Shown here: piece after piece, positions 18,398 to 27,593 of the stretch
Numbering within the stretch: the stretch's first letter is position 1
Layout of the letters: each line of letters begins with the position of its first letter
Source of the DNA: Oceanobacillus senegalensis
GTDB lineage: Bacteria > Bacillota > Bacilli > Bacillales > Amphibacillaceae
NCBI RefSeq assembly: GCF_900176885.1
Contig: NZ_LT839648.1
Location: 121,222-185,221, forward strand
Direction of reading: 5' to 3'
DNA: 64,000 bases
Translations under genes and position numbers: made by a program
Notes under the pieces: model-generated
What the model saw: the letters and a program-made list of their open reading frames with translations, nothing else
Told to the model about the DNA's origin: nothing
Database searches by the model: none

Positions 18398-18690
18398 ATG
18401 ACCTCCATAGATGAATTAAAAGAATTATAAAAAAGTCCCTTTCTCATTCACGTTGGATTTGAAATCAGTGAATTTGAAGAGGGGAGTGTACAGATTAAGT
18501 TGCCTATAAAAAATGAGATATTAAATATAAACTATCTTAATTCATTTAATTCTGGAAAATTATTTGCTCGCGGGAATGTGCTTAAGAGGGGTGTCGAATT
18601 GAAATGACGGAATGTGAAATTGTATTTGTATATGGGAAAGGTAATAATTTTTCCAAAGGAATTGGATCATTCAAACCATTTAGAAAATAA
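18398..18690 (+). pseudogene. PaaI-family thioesterase remnant
   Basis: GGGGAGGAGG precedes ATG 18398. The frame has an early TAA, then reads FLIHVGFEISEFEEGSVQIK, like the N-terminus of PaaI hot-dog thioesterases. The central HGG-containing part is gone. GKLFARGNVLKRGVE then resembles the C-terminal beta strands, with one more frameshift before the end (SKGIGSFKPFRK). A stop, a deletion and a frameshift make it dead. It fits a former CoA-ester hydrolase of this catabolic cluster. Confidence 0.6.
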
Positions 18691-18790
18691 TAACAATGGC
18701 AACGATTAATCATATTTCGATTTTAAAAGTTAGTGGATTCATGAGTAGGCTTACCTTAATTATGGGTATGTGTCTGCGATGTGATATTAA

Positions 18791-18822
18791 CAGGACAAGG
18801 TACCTGACCCTCTGTCCCTCGT
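18791..18822. repeat. GGGAC/GTCCC-type dispersed hairpin (degenerate)
   Basis: AGGACAAGGTACCTGACC followed by CTCTGTCCCTC. A degenerate member of the hairpin family also seen at 38535, 39506, 42428, 60287 and 62761. No gene was seen between 18691 and 18949. Confidence 0.45.
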
Positions 18823-18949
18823 TTTATTTATGTAATTAAATACTAGTATAAATGCAGTATGAACTGGATTAGGTTCCCTGTTTCAATCTCCTTATCGGTG
18901 ATATAATAAGTACCATTAATTTATCTAGAGAAGAGGAATGTGTTTTTTC

Positions 18950-19879
18950 ATGTCAAATTCCAGAAGAGTAGATAAACATCCTAAACCGAAACGCACTTGG
19001 CTAAAAGTCAGTTTAGTAGTGGTACTAGTCCTGTTAGTCGGGGTGGGTACGTATTTTTTTTCGATATACAACCATGTGAATAAGACAGTTAATCAACAAA
19101 TGCATAAGCCGCTCCCATCGATTGACCATCATATTTCAAAAGAAAAAATGGAAGAGAAAGAACCCTTGAATATCCTACTATTAGGCGTGGACAAGCGACC
19201 TGGAGATAAAGGCCGTTCAGATTCTATCATCGTAATGAATTTAGATCCAGCGAACAACAAAATGCAGTTGATCAGTATTCCAAGAGATACTCGTACAGAA
19301 ATTGTTGGCAAAGGTTTTACCGACAAAATTAATCATGCCTATGCATATGGTGGACCTGATATGTCGATTGAAACGGTAGAGAATCTTCTAGATATTGAAT
19401 TAGACTACTATGTCCAAATGAATATGGAAGGGCTCATTGACCTGGTAGATGCCGTTGGTGGGATAACCGTAAATAATGAACTTGATTGGTATGATTCCAG
19501 CAGAAATTTCCACTATGCGAAAGGAGAATTGAACTTAGACGGTAGACTAACAATGGGGTTTGTACGAATGCGTTACCAAGATAGTAGAGGTGACTTTGGC
19601 AGAACAGAACGCCAACGAAAGGTTATTAAAGGACTAATTAAAAAAGGCGCAAGCATTGGAACGGTCCATAAAATCGATGATATCATGGATGTTCTTGGCA
19701 AAAACATGACAACCAATATGGACTTTGCCATTATGCGGGATCTGCTCCTTCATTATAAGGATGTACGTAAAAATGTTGTGAGTTATATGTTAAAAGGAAG
19801 TGGAACAAGGATTGATGGAACCTACTACTTGATTGTTCCAGATGAAGAAATTCAGAAAGTGAATGGTATGATAGAGTGA
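18950..19879 (+). CDS. LytR-CpsA-Psr (LCP) family cell-wall polymer ligase
   Basis: Membrane-anchored enzyme that transfers teichoic-acid-type glycopolymers onto peptidoglycan. About 309 residues: short basic N-terminus, one TM segment (VSLVVVLVLLVGVGTYFF), then the LCP domain with LLLGVDKRPGDKGRSDSIIV, ISIPRDTR and KINHAYAYGG, which carry the conserved Arg/Asp pyrophosphate-lipid residues. ATG 18950 is preferred over 18938 because GAGAAGAGGA abuts the earlier codon. It stands alone, with a terminator after it. Resembles the TagTUV proteins of B. subtilis. Confidence 0.9.
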   Translation: MSNSRRVDKHPKPKRTWLKVSLVVVLVLLVGVGTYFFSIYNHVNKTVNQQMHKPLPSIDHHISKEKMEEKEPLNILLLGVDKRPGDKGRSDSIIVMNLDPANNKMQLISIPRDTRTEIVGKGFTDKINHAYAYGGPDMSIETVENLLDIELDYYVQMNMEGLIDLVDAVGGITVNNELDWYDSSRNFHYAKGELNLDGRLTMGFVRMRYQDSRGDFGRTERQRKVIKGLIKKGASIGTVHKIDDIMDVLGKNMTTNMDFAIMRDLLLHYKDVRKNVVSYMLKGSGTRIDGTYYLIVPDEEIQKVNGMIE

Positions 19880-19911
19880 TTTTAGTGACAGAACCAAAGT
19901 GTGCCTTAATT

Positions 19912-19955
19912 AAGAAAGTCTTGTAGGGAATAATCTCTGCAAGGCTTCTTTTTTA
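19912..19955 (+). terminator. Rho-independent terminator
   Basis: AAGTCTTGTAG pairs with CTGCAAGGCTT, followed by CTTTTTT, 33 bp after the LCP gene. Confidence 0.8.
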
Positions 19956-20137
19956 TATTTCGGAGTCCGAATCCCACTGCGTAAAGGTGCTAAAATGCTG
20001 GTATGCTTGCAGTTTAAACAAGACAAGGTGCCTTTTCCTTGTTTTTTTGAATTTATTCATTTCATGTTGGATGAAAATCGATTAATAGCAAAAAATAAAA
20101 TGTCCCTATATGGATTATTTAGAATGGAGGTGATAGG

Positions 20138-20428
20138 ATGAGTACTTTAAAACGTATTGCATTAACATTATTAATCATCGGCGGAATCAATTGGGGGCTA
20201 ATTGGATTGTTCCAATTTGACTTAGTTGCGTCTCTTTTTGGTGGACAAGATGCTGGGTTATCTAGGGTTGTTTATACGTTAGTCGGAATAAGTAGTTTAT
20301 ATTGTTTAACCTTATTATTTGATACAAGAGATGATACCGTTCAAACTGGAAGGTTAAATTATGGGACAGAATTTGGAGAGGAATTTGACACTCCTAACGA
20401 ACGAAGAGATGATTTTGATAAAAAGTAA
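20138..20428 (+). CDS. DUF378 family small membrane protein
   Basis: A 96-residue protein with two TM helices. The residues LTLLIIGGINWGLIGLFQFD and VYTLVGISSLYCLTLL match the DUF378 (YuzA-like) family closely. The hydrophilic, acidic C-terminal tail of about 30 residues is longer than in the minimal family. GGAGGTGAT lies 9 bp before the ATG. Function unknown. Flanked by terminators, so it is transcribed alone. Confidence 0.88.
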   Translation: MSTLKRIALTLLIIGGINWGLIGLFQFDLVASLFGGQDAGLSRVVYTLVGISSLYCLTLLFDTRDDTVQTGRLNYGTEFGEEFDTPNERRDDFDKK

Positions 20429-20456
20429 GAAATAAGGGGGGCAGCCCCAATACGTA

Positions 20457-20505
20457 AAACAACGGGATTCGCCAAAAATTTTCTGGTGAATCCCGTTGTT
20501 TTTTA
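20457..20505 (+). terminator. Rho-independent terminator
   Basis: AACAACGGGATTC pairs perfectly at its ends with GAATCCCGTTGTT, followed by TTTT. Confidence 0.85.
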
Positions 20506-20683
20506 GTTGGCGTTGACGAACCATGTCGCATTTGAAATATATTTGTAACATCCACTTAACATGTGTGAAATTATTCCATGTTAGACTATGAACTGTCGAA
20601 AATTTTAATAGGAAAATAATAATAGATATATAGTTTGGTATTTTTTACATACATAATATAGACTTTCAGGAGTGGGGATTAAA

Positions 20684-21847
20684 ATGAAAAAGCTGATTTT
20701 AACACTATCTACAGTTGCTCTGGTAGGCTTTATGAGTCCTTATGGTGCGACCGTTGTAGATGCTAGTAATGATATAGACGAAGTGAAAAGTGAACGATCG
20801 GAGCTTGAAAAGAAACTGTCAGACACGGAAGAAGAAATTGCAGATGTTTTACTCGAATTAAAAGAGTTGAATGAAGAAATTGAGGGCGTAGAGGAATCGT
20901 TAAGACAGAATCAAAACATGCTCGATGAAACGAATAAGGAAATTTCAGATACCGAGAAGGAAGTAGAAAAATTACGAAACCAGATTACTGAATTAGAAGA
21001 AGCGATTGAGAAACGATATGAAATTTTAAAAGACCGAGCTGCTTCCTATCAAGAATCTGGAGGAACCATGAGCTATTTAGAAGTTATTTTTGGATCTGAA
21101 AGCTTTGGTGATTTCATTAGTAGGGTAACAACAGTAAATAAAATCACAAACTCCGACAAGAACCTGATTGAAAGTCAAAAAGAAGACAAAAGATTAGTAG
21201 AAGAAAAAAAGCAAGAAGTAGAGGACAAGCTTGAGAAATCCAAACAGTTGAAAGCGGAACTGGAAGAAATGCAAGCTTTAATTGAAGATCAAAAAGCACA
21301 GAACGAAAAAAGAAAAGCTGCACTAAAAGAAAAAGAACAGGAATTACAAGAGAAAAAAGAGAAGCTAGAAATAAGAGATAGTGAGCTAGCAGCTATTCAA
21401 GAAAGAATTAATAATCCTTCACAACTTTCAATAAGTAGCTCTAATAGTGTTTCCAGCGGTTCACGTGGTGGACTCTTTGCTTGGCCAACAGACGGTGGTT
21501 ATATCTCTAGTGGAATGGGTCCAAGATGGGGAAGAAGCCATAATGGAACAGACATCGCACGTACAGACAGAAGTACTGTACCACCTATCTATGCCGTATT
21601 GGGTGGTGTCGTTGAATCGGCAGGGTTTAACAGTGGCGGTTATGGTAATCGAGTCGTGATTAGACATGACAATGGTATGAAAACAACTTATTCCCACATG
21701 TCATCCATTAGTGTAAGTGCCGGACAAAAAGTAAGCAAAGGCCAAAAGATTGGTATCATGGGTGCAACTGGAAGATCAACCGGTATTCACTTACATCTCG
21801 AAGTATATAAAAATGGAACCCGTGTAGACCCAGAAAATTATTTGTAA
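20684..21847 (+). CDS. M23-family murein hydrolase with coiled coil (EnvC/CwlO-associated type)
   Basis: Secreted cell-wall endopeptidase or hydrolase activator. Start 20684 (MKKLILTL) lies downstream of CAGGAGTGGGG; GTG 20672 falls inside that site. It has a signal peptide ending near VVDAS and a long coiled coil (about residues 25-240, rich in E/K/Q), followed by an M23 domain with GMGPRWGRSHNGTDIA (His and Asp zinc ligands) and IHLHLEVYKNG (HxH). Both zinc motifs are intact, so catalysis is plausible. Single gene with its own terminator family copy at 21940. Confidence 0.9.
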   Translation: MKKLILTLSTVALVGFMSPYGATVVDASNDIDEVKSERSELEKKLSDTEEEIADVLLELKELNEEIEGVEESLRQNQNMLDETNKEISDTEKEVEKLRNQITELEEAIEKRYEILKDRAASYQESGGTMSYLEVIFGSESFGDFISRVTTVNKITNSDKNLIESQKEDKRLVEEKKQEVEDKLEKSKQLKAELEEMQALIEDQKAQNEKRKAALKEKEQELQEKKEKLEIRDSELAAIQERINNPSQLSISSSNSVSSGSRGGLFAWPTDGGYISSGMGPRWGRSHNGTDIARTDRSTVPPIYAVLGGVVESAGFNSGGYGNRVVIRHDNGMKTTYSHMSSISVSAGQKVSKGQKIGIMGATGRSTGIHLHLEVYKNGTRVDPENYL

Positions 21848-21939
21848 AATCCTAAGGGACTGCCCTTACGGTGTTAATCTATAGTGCACATAATAAATGG
21901 ATATTTTCGTTCTTTTCATTATAAAATAAAATGCTAAAA

Positions 21940-21985
21940 AAAGAGGCTCTAGCCAGAAAATTTTCTGTCTAGAGTCTCTTTTTTC
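21940..21985 (+). terminator. Rho-independent terminator (AGAGGCTCT family, copy 2)
   Basis: AGAGGCTCTAGCCAG pairs with CTGTCTAGAGTCTCT, followed by TTTTTT. The remaining 21986-22190 shows no gene. Confidence 0.8.
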
Positions 21986-22190
21986 CTACTTCATAATAAA
22001 ATCCTAGTGTCCGATAGGGTCGGAACAGTCATTAATCAATCTCGAGTGAATGAAAAAATGGGCAACGGTTGTGATGCGTATAGATTTCATAGAACCGCAT
22101 CGACAGATCCCTCGTCTCTAAGTATCCCCTGAATTTCACCACCCACCTTTTATATGGTACAATGACCTAGCAATGATAAGGAAGGCGGTG

Positions 22191-23465
22191 ATGTGGATGA
22201 GGAGTGACAAATCATGGTATCAACTGGATAATGCTGGTAAACTATATTCCTCTATTATATCTTCTCGGGCTACCACTCTATTTCGACTATCTACTACACT
22301 TACATCTCCAGTCGAATCCATTCACTTGCAACGTGCATTGGAATTGACGTTGGAACGTTTTCCATTTTTTAAGGTTCAATTAAAACAAGGTTTCTTTTGG
22401 TATTATTTTGAAGGAACGGAGCAAACACCAAAGGTAGAAGAGGAAATGTATTATCCATGCATGAGTTTATCAATTAAGAAGCGTGGATCCTTTCCGTATC
22501 GGGTATTATATTTTAAAAACAGAATTTCCTTGGAATTATCCCATAGTATGACGGATGGTACCGGTGGGTTGAAGTTTTTATATGAACTGGTTAGGCAATA
22601 CCTTCATTTGAGGGAATCTATACCATTAAAACAGGAGAAAATAAGTCAAGAGGAGATTCGATTAGAAACCGAAAATGCATTTCGGAAATATTATGATAAA
22701 AAAATTCCTGCTCCCCGTTCACCATTCAGGAATACGTTTAAGCTACCGATCCTATTAGATAATAAGGGACAATACCATATTGTTACGGGAATTATGAGGG
22801 TAGAGGAATTAAAGAAAAGGGCAAAGGAATATGACGCTTCCATTACCATTTTCCTCACTGCGGTTTATATCGAGAGTCTTCTACATATTCAAGAAAGAAC
22901 GTCAAGACGGAGACGACCGATTGTGATGAATGTTCCCGTTAACATGCGTTCTTTTTTTGAAAGTAAGACCATGAGGAACTTTTTCATAAGTATGACACCT
23001 TCTATTGATGCAAGGCTTGGTGCGTACAAATTTGAGGAAATTATTCAGGAGCTTAAGATTGAGTTTAGCCGTTTACTCACACCAAAAAAATTAAAGCAGC
23101 ATATAAAGCGAAGTGTGATTAGTGAGCAAAATTTAGGGTTACGATTAATGCCGTCCCCTATCAAGAATATGGTTGCGCCGACGATTTACTCTTTTTTCGG
23201 GGAAGGTAACTATACAAGTGGCTTATCCAACTTGGGAATGGTTCATGTAGATAGGGAATTAAAGGAGTTTATCGAACGAATTGAGTGCTATCCTCCGCCA
23301 AGCATTGGCAATAAAGTGAAGGCTATGTTACTTAGTTATGACGGAAATGTGTATCTTTCTTTTGGAAATTTATCGAAAGACCGGATGCTTGAGCGGGAAT
23401 TTTTTCGTCGGATTCGGAAGCTAGGAATACATGTGATGATTGAAACGAATGATGAGGTGAATTAA
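22191..23465 (+). CDS. condensation-fold acyltransferase (alcohol acetyltransferase-like)
   Basis: About 424 residues. ELSHSMTDGTGGLKFLYEL carries an H-x-x-x-D-G active-site motif of the CoA-dependent acyltransferase/condensation fold, and the protein begins with the typical 'two-substrate channel' N-terminal half (LQRALELTLERFPFFKVQLK). Several starts are possible (22173, 22191, 22197); AGGAAGG favours 22191. The next gene begins 1 bp after its stop, so they form a two-gene operon. Substrate unknown; likely a lipid or alcohol acceptor. A degraded copy of residues near 300-360 lies at 52551-52722. Confidence 0.7.
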   Translation: MWMRSDKSWYQLDNAGKLYSSIISSRATTLFRLSTTLTSPVESIHLQRALELTLERFPFFKVQLKQGFFWYYFEGTEQTPKVEEEMYYPCMSLSIKKRGSFPYRVLYFKNRISLELSHSMTDGTGGLKFLYELVRQYLHLRESIPLKQEKISQEEIRLETENAFRKYYDKKIPAPRSPFRNTFKLPILLDNKGQYHIVTGIMRVEELKKRAKEYDASITIFLTAVYIESLLHIQERTSRRRRPIVMNVPVNMRSFFESKTMRNFFISMTPSIDARLGAYKFEEIIQELKIEFSRLLTPKKLKQHIKRSVISEQNLGLRLMPSPIKNMVAPTIYSFFGEGNYTSGLSNLGMVHVDRELKEFIERIECYPPPSIGNKVKAMLLSYDGNVYLSFGNLSKDRMLEREFFRRIRKLGIHVMIETNDEVN

Positions 23466-23466
23466 A

Positions 23467-24186
23467 ATGGCCTATTGTCCAAAGTGCGGTATTGAGGTGG
23501 AAGGGGATAATCGCCCTTGCCCACTATGCAGCTTTCCTATCCCAAAAGTAACAGAAGAGAATGAAACGGTTGCTCGGGTTCCTAAATTTCCGCAAGCTGC
23601 CAATCCATATCCTGCTCACTTTCGAGGCGTTCTCAATCGTATCTTTGTTTTCAGCACATTATTGATATTTGTAGCTATTTGTCTCATGTTTTATATTGAT
23701 TACGAATTAAATGAAATGTTGACTTGGTCCAGGTATAGTAATTTAAGTATGTTTGCAGGATGGGTCTTGTTATACTTTTCATTTGGTTATGTCCAAAGCT
23801 ACTATAAAGTCATTATCGGAATCGGCTTAGATGCGTTATTTTTATTATTTGGCCTTGATGTGTTCAACGGGAAGCTGGAGTGGTTCTTTCCTTTGGCATT
23901 TCCCATTGTAGCTGGGACAACGGTCATCAGTGTAGGCTACTGGAGCGCTATTCGATTACTGACTGTGAGGCGCTTTAATGTGATTGGTCTTTTCTTCATT
24001 ACACTCGTTATCCTATTCATGTGGATTAATTTCTTTATTCAAAGCTATCGAAATGAAGTGAATCTGCTGAATTGGATTATTGTTACCGTCCTACAGCTTT
24101 TACCCGTTTTATTCATTATGATTTACGTCAAGTACGGTATGTCTGAACGGATGAAACAAAAGATAGCGAGAAAGTTTCATTTGTAG
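23467..24186 (+). CDS. zinc-ribbon integral membrane protein (DUF6320-like)
   Basis: A 239-residue protein. The N-terminus has a rubredoxin-like zinc ribbon (C4-x2-C7 ... C18-x2-C21), followed by six or so TM helices. I believe it belongs to the DUF6320 type often found beside alcohol-acetyltransferase-like proteins in Firmicutes; this is from memory. Its ATG follows the acyltransferase stop after one base, so the products probably act together at the membrane. Function unknown. Confidence 0.65.
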   Translation: MAYCPKCGIEVEGDNRPCPLCSFPIPKVTEENETVARVPKFPQAANPYPAHFRGVLNRIFVFSTLLIFVAICLMFYIDYELNEMLTWSRYSNLSMFAGWVLLYFSFGYVQSYYKVIIGIGLDALFLLFGLDVFNGKLEWFFPLAFPIVAGTTVISVGYWSAIRLLTVRRFNVIGLFFITLVILFMWINFFIQSYRNEVNLLNWIIVTVLQLLPVLFIMIYVKYGMSERMKQKIARKFHL

Positions 24187-24360
24187 AGGGATATAGGGAA
24201 CAGCGCCCCGCTTGATAGTAAAGAGACGCGGAGGGAAGGAACATTGGTTCAAATTCGATTAGAGGAGCGGGATAATGTACCTCTGTCCTGCCGTAATGAG
24301 AGGGCGTATAAATGAAGGGAACGCGAAATGATAATGGAGTATTCTTATAGTTACCATAAT

Positions 24361-24398
24361 AAAAACCGATTCTTCTGTTCTTTTTAGAATCGGTTTAA
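24361..24398. terminator. bidirectional terminator
   Basis: AAACCGATTCT pairs with AGAATCGGTTT. T-runs suit the minus strand better. It lies between the membrane-protein gene (+) and the micro-ORF at 24483-24560 (-), and can serve both. Between 24187 and 24360 no gene was seen. Confidence 0.7.
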
Positions 24399-24482
24399 TG
24401 GATCACTTTTTCTTATTTTTGAATAAGACATGGTTACATCCTTTCTCTATGTAATGAAGTATGCGCCTGAATCCCACTCCCA

Positions 24483-24560
24483 CTATCTACGGTAAAGTTT
24501 TTCATAAGCATTAGCATATAATTCAAAAGCCTCTTTTATTGCTTGTTTAATTTGTCTCAT
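24483..24560 (-). CDS. 25-residue micro-ORF of unknown function
   Basis: On the minus strand GAGAGGAGGAACGACAG precedes ATG (24560), giving MRQIKQAIKEAFELYANAYE plus KLYRR and a TAG. It is short, helical and amphipathic, with a strong ribosome site and a terminator at 24361-24398 directly downstream. These three signals together support a real small protein. No family is recognised. Confidence 0.5.
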   Translation of the reverse strand: MRQIKQAIKEAFELYANAYEKLYRR

Positions 24561-24938
24561 CTGTCGTTCCTCCTCTCTTTTGTTAATTCTATTATCTTAG
24601 AAATGGGACAAATTGACAAAGTCTGTGGAATCGTTAACATTCCTCATGAAAACGACAACAACGCAAATGAAACCGAGAACATCTCCATTTTTCTTACCAT
24701 TTCACCTTTTTTCTCCTGTTTTTTAATGAAAGTGTAGCTTTCATATCTTTGAGGGGGGAGGTTCTGAGGTGATCCCCCAACTAAATTGATTCATATAGGG
24801 GGTGATAAGCCTGTTTGGGTTGCGGATTCTATATTGATCCTAAAGTTAAATCGACTTTTATTCTATAAAAAGATAGTAGCCCAAAAGCATGGCCTTGGTT
24901 TTGGGCTACTAATGTTAGTATGTTTGGGGTGCACTACA
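24561..24938. other. gene-free interval
   Basis: No supported gene. It contains the hairpin TAGCCCAAAA/TTTTGGGCTA (24877-24910), which reads on the minus strand into a T-rich stretch and likely terminates the AbrB-type gene. It also holds a GGGGG/CCCCC hairpin near 24751-24777. Confidence 0.5.
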
Positions 24939-26027
24939 TCATGCTTGATTCTTTACAGTGGGTGCGATGATTTTCTTTTGGGCTGTGTTTTTGTAAAAAA
25001 ATTTTAACGCTGGCATGACGATTAGGAAAATAAATAGTAATCTAAAAATCTGGAAAACTGTTACCATCGAAACGTCTGCTCCAATGGCATCTGCTAATAA
25101 AACCATTTGATCTAGTCCGCCTGGTGCGGTACTTAAGAAGCTGGTTGCAAATGAAAAGCCTAGCATAATAGATAGTACAAAACTGGTGCCGAACGTTAAA
25201 GCGATTAAACCGATGGAACTGAATACGCCAGCAAGTAAATAGCGTTTTGGTAATTTAATCATATGTGGTTTTAATGCTAAACCGATATGTGCACCAATAC
25301 ATAAGAGTGCAATATTCATGATAGAAGGGGGCACGACAGGGATAGTAACAGAACCCAGATTTAGACCAATCGCAATTAGAACAGGTGTTAGAAAATAAGC
25401 GATAGGCATATGGATACGTTTTGCAAGAAGAGAAACCAACCAAGAGACTAATATCAGAAGGATTAACCCGATAGTAAGGCTTGAACTGACTTCTGGCTTT
25501 GTGGCAACCTGACTTGCAACGATAAATGGAACAATGACAACAACAAGTAAAAGACGAACCACATGAAAGTATGTAATCGCCGCTAAGTCGACGTCTTTTT
25601 CTTCTTCAGCAAATACAACGATTTGTGCAATACCACCAGGAATGGTGCTAAGAATCATCGACTTGAAGGAAAGCTTAGACCATTTACTTAATAAATAAGC
25701 TAATCCAATAGACCCCGCTATAAGTACAATATTTAGTAGAAACATGTAGATTAGTAGAATTCCAAGATTATTAAAAAGTGCTAAATCGAATTGTTGGCCG
25801 ATGGTAAGGCCTAGAACAACAAGCCCGATATCACGTAGTCTTGGAGACCACCTTAGGGATCCTTTATAAATGAATTGAAACAAAAGTAGTGAAAAAATAG
25901 GACCTAACATCCAAGGAATAGGGACATGGAGAAAGCTAAATATGTTAGCACCTATAACAGCTATAAAAAAGACGATTAAAATTTCCTTGTTGAAAATCGC
26001 ATGTAAGACTTTTAATCGGTCCTTCAT
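24939..26027 (-). CDS. AbrB-family membrane transporter/regulator (duplicated AbrB domain)
   Basis: A polytopic protein of about 362 residues from the AbrB/'ammonia monooxygenase' membrane family, with two repeated AbrB domains. FLHVPIPWMLGPIFSLLLFQ and PIAYFLTPVLIAIGLNLGS mark the domain starts, and STIPGGIAQ and STAPGGLDQMVLLADAIGAD are the paired conserved loops. ATG 26027 or 26033 are preferred, after GAAAGGGGCG; an extension to 26111 is unlikely. It lies 94 bp after the dioxygenase gene in the same direction, so it may be the last gene of the aromatic cluster, possibly a transporter of a ring-cleavage substrate (inference). Confidence 0.8.
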   Translation of the reverse strand: MKDRLKVLHAIFNKEILIVFFIAVIGANIFSFLHVPIPWMLGPIFSLLLFQFIYKGSLRWSPRLRDIGLVVLGLTIGQQFDLALFNNLGILLIYMFLLNIVLIAGSIGLAYLLSKWSKLSFKSMILSTIPGGIAQIVVFAEEEKDVDLAAITYFHVVRLLLVVVIVPFIVASQVATKPEVSSSLTIGLILLILVSWLVSLLAKRIHMPIAYFLTPVLIAIGLNLGSVTIPVVPPSIMNIALLCIGAHIGLALKPHMIKLPKRYLLAGVFSSIGLIALTFGTSFVLSIMLGFSFATSFLSTAPGGLDQMVLLADAIGADVSMVTVFQIFRLLFIFLIVMPALKFFYKNTAQKKIIAPTVKNQA

Positions 26028-26120
26028 GAACATCGCCCCTTTCTTTGTAAGTGTAAAAATGAAGATACAGTGCTCAGCTTGCTTTCTGCGTTGCTGAACA
26101 CTGTTCGTCAAAAAGGATAG

Positions 26121-27098
26121 TTATTTCACTTTCGCAATTTCCTTCTCGCGATCTTTAACATCGTCACGACGGTGATCTCCCCAAACGGTTGAACCATATT
26201 TTAAGTATTCTTCGTACGTCCACTTGACTGGTTCCCAATCAGGTTCAAAGATTAAGTAGCCATTTGTGAATATTTCCAAACGAAGACCGCTACCAGGATC
26301 TTTTACGTAAATAAACATCGCCTGTGAAATTCCGTGTTTTCCTGGTCCTACAAAACTTAATTCATCTTCACTTAAAATATCCGCAGCACGTAATAAATCT
26401 TGAGCATTGTCTAGCCAATATGCGATATGGTGCATTTCATTTGGTCCTTTGCATCTTTCGGAAGACATCATAGCTACGTCATGTACTAAATTGGTAACAC
26501 TCAACCAGCTTGCAACTTGTTTGTCGTCTGGATTAACAAAGTATTCACGTAGTTTAAACCCAAGTTTCTCAACTAAGTAATTAACAATGATTTCGTTATC
26601 AACAGATGTTAATAAGTTTACATGATCAATTCGGCGAGGGGAAACCCCTTTTGCCCATGATTTATAGGTTTGATTTTTTAGGATTGATTTGCGGTTGGCA
26701 TCTGCTTCTGGTTTTTCCATATCAAAATAAATTTCAAAGCGATGGCCACTAGGCAATTCAAAACGAATCGCACGGCCTTGCCCAACTTCTTCACCAGGCT
26801 CAATCCAACGAACTTCGGCCCCAGCATCTTGCAGGAGACGAGCAAATGTATCCACATCTTCACGGCGTCTCGCTTTCCAGCCAATATGATCAATAAAAGA
26901 TGTTTCTCCAGCTGTAATGGATAATGTATGATGTTCGAAGTCGCCCCATGCGCGTAAATAGTGAGTGCCATCCACTTCACAAGTTTCTTCTAATCCAATC
27001 ACGTCTTTAAAGAACCGTAATGATTGTTCAAGATTCTCCGATACTAATGCAACATGCCCTAACTTTGCTATTTCTGGTGCATAATAAAATTTTTCCAT
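26121..27098 (-). CDS. extradiol ring-cleavage dioxygenase (catechol 2,3-dioxygenase type, VOC fold)
   Basis: Fe(II)-dependent meta-cleavage of a catechol. The 325-residue protein has two VOC domains, the length of the type I extradiol family. The C-terminal domain carries the probable metal triad H159 (RIDHVNLL), H223/H224 (EMHHIAYWLD) and E275 (GLRLEIFTNGY). The family-typical ending GSTVWGD is present. Genes downstream on the same strand order as oxygenase, hydrolase and dioxygenase give a complete hydroxylation-cleavage-hydrolysis route like HsaA-HsaC-HsaD. The catechol substrate cannot be read from sequence. Confidence 0.9.
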   Translation of the reverse strand: MEKFYYAPEIAKLGHVALVSENLEQSLRFFKDVIGLEETCEVDGTHYLRAWGDFEHHTLSITAGETSFIDHIGWKARRREDVDTFARLLQDAGAEVRWIEPGEEVGQGRAIRFELPSGHRFEIYFDMEKPEADANRKSILKNQTYKSWAKGVSPRRIDHVNLLTSVDNEIIVNYLVEKLGFKLREYFVNPDDKQVASWLSVTNLVHDVAMMSSERCKGPNEMHHIAYWLDNAQDLLRAADILSEDELSFVGPGKHGISQAMFIYVKDPGSGLRLEIFTNGYLIFEPDWEPVKWTYEEYLKYGSTVWGDHRRDDVKDREKEIAKVK

Positions 27099-27232
27099 AA
27101 AAATTCACCCCATCAAAGATAATAAATTTTTTTCTTATATATTTGGCTGATTTCTAAAAGCATTGTTGTTAATGCATAAAATAGATATGATGCGCAATAC
27201 TTAATACGAAAAAAGGTGCGTAAATACCGTTA

Positions 27233-27340
27233 CGGAAATACACTACGCTTTCCACGGGCGCTACTGAGCCCCCTCCGTGCTGTCGCACTACGTGGTCTCA
27301 CCGAGGCTTTTCATCCCGCAGTAGTCTCCGTGTATTTCCT
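27233..27340. repeat. dispersed palindromic repeat (GGAAATACAC...GTGTATTTCC)
   Basis: CGGAAATACACTACGCTTTCC at the left faces CTCCGTGTATTTCC at the right. The interior is GC-rich relative to surroundings. Partial copies lie near 31697, 45420-45560 and 57231. It separates the dioxygenase from the oxygenase gene. The 27341-27593 remainder shows no gene. Confidence 0.65.
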
Positions 27341-27593
27341 TCGCTAATTTTGAGCATAATCTTCTATTATTATTTCAGCTATGGTTAATGTAGGAAGACC
27401 AATCGACTTCTTGAAACTGCCCGCAGTGGAAATTAACGTGTATCAACAAACATTATTGTTCTATAAGTATTAAGCTAATAAGTAAAGTTACATCGACGTG
27501 CACTAATAAACTTCATTAGTTGCATCACACAATCCTTCCACCGCAACACTAAAACCAACAAAGTATAAGAAAACAGCCTACGTTTAAAAGGTC

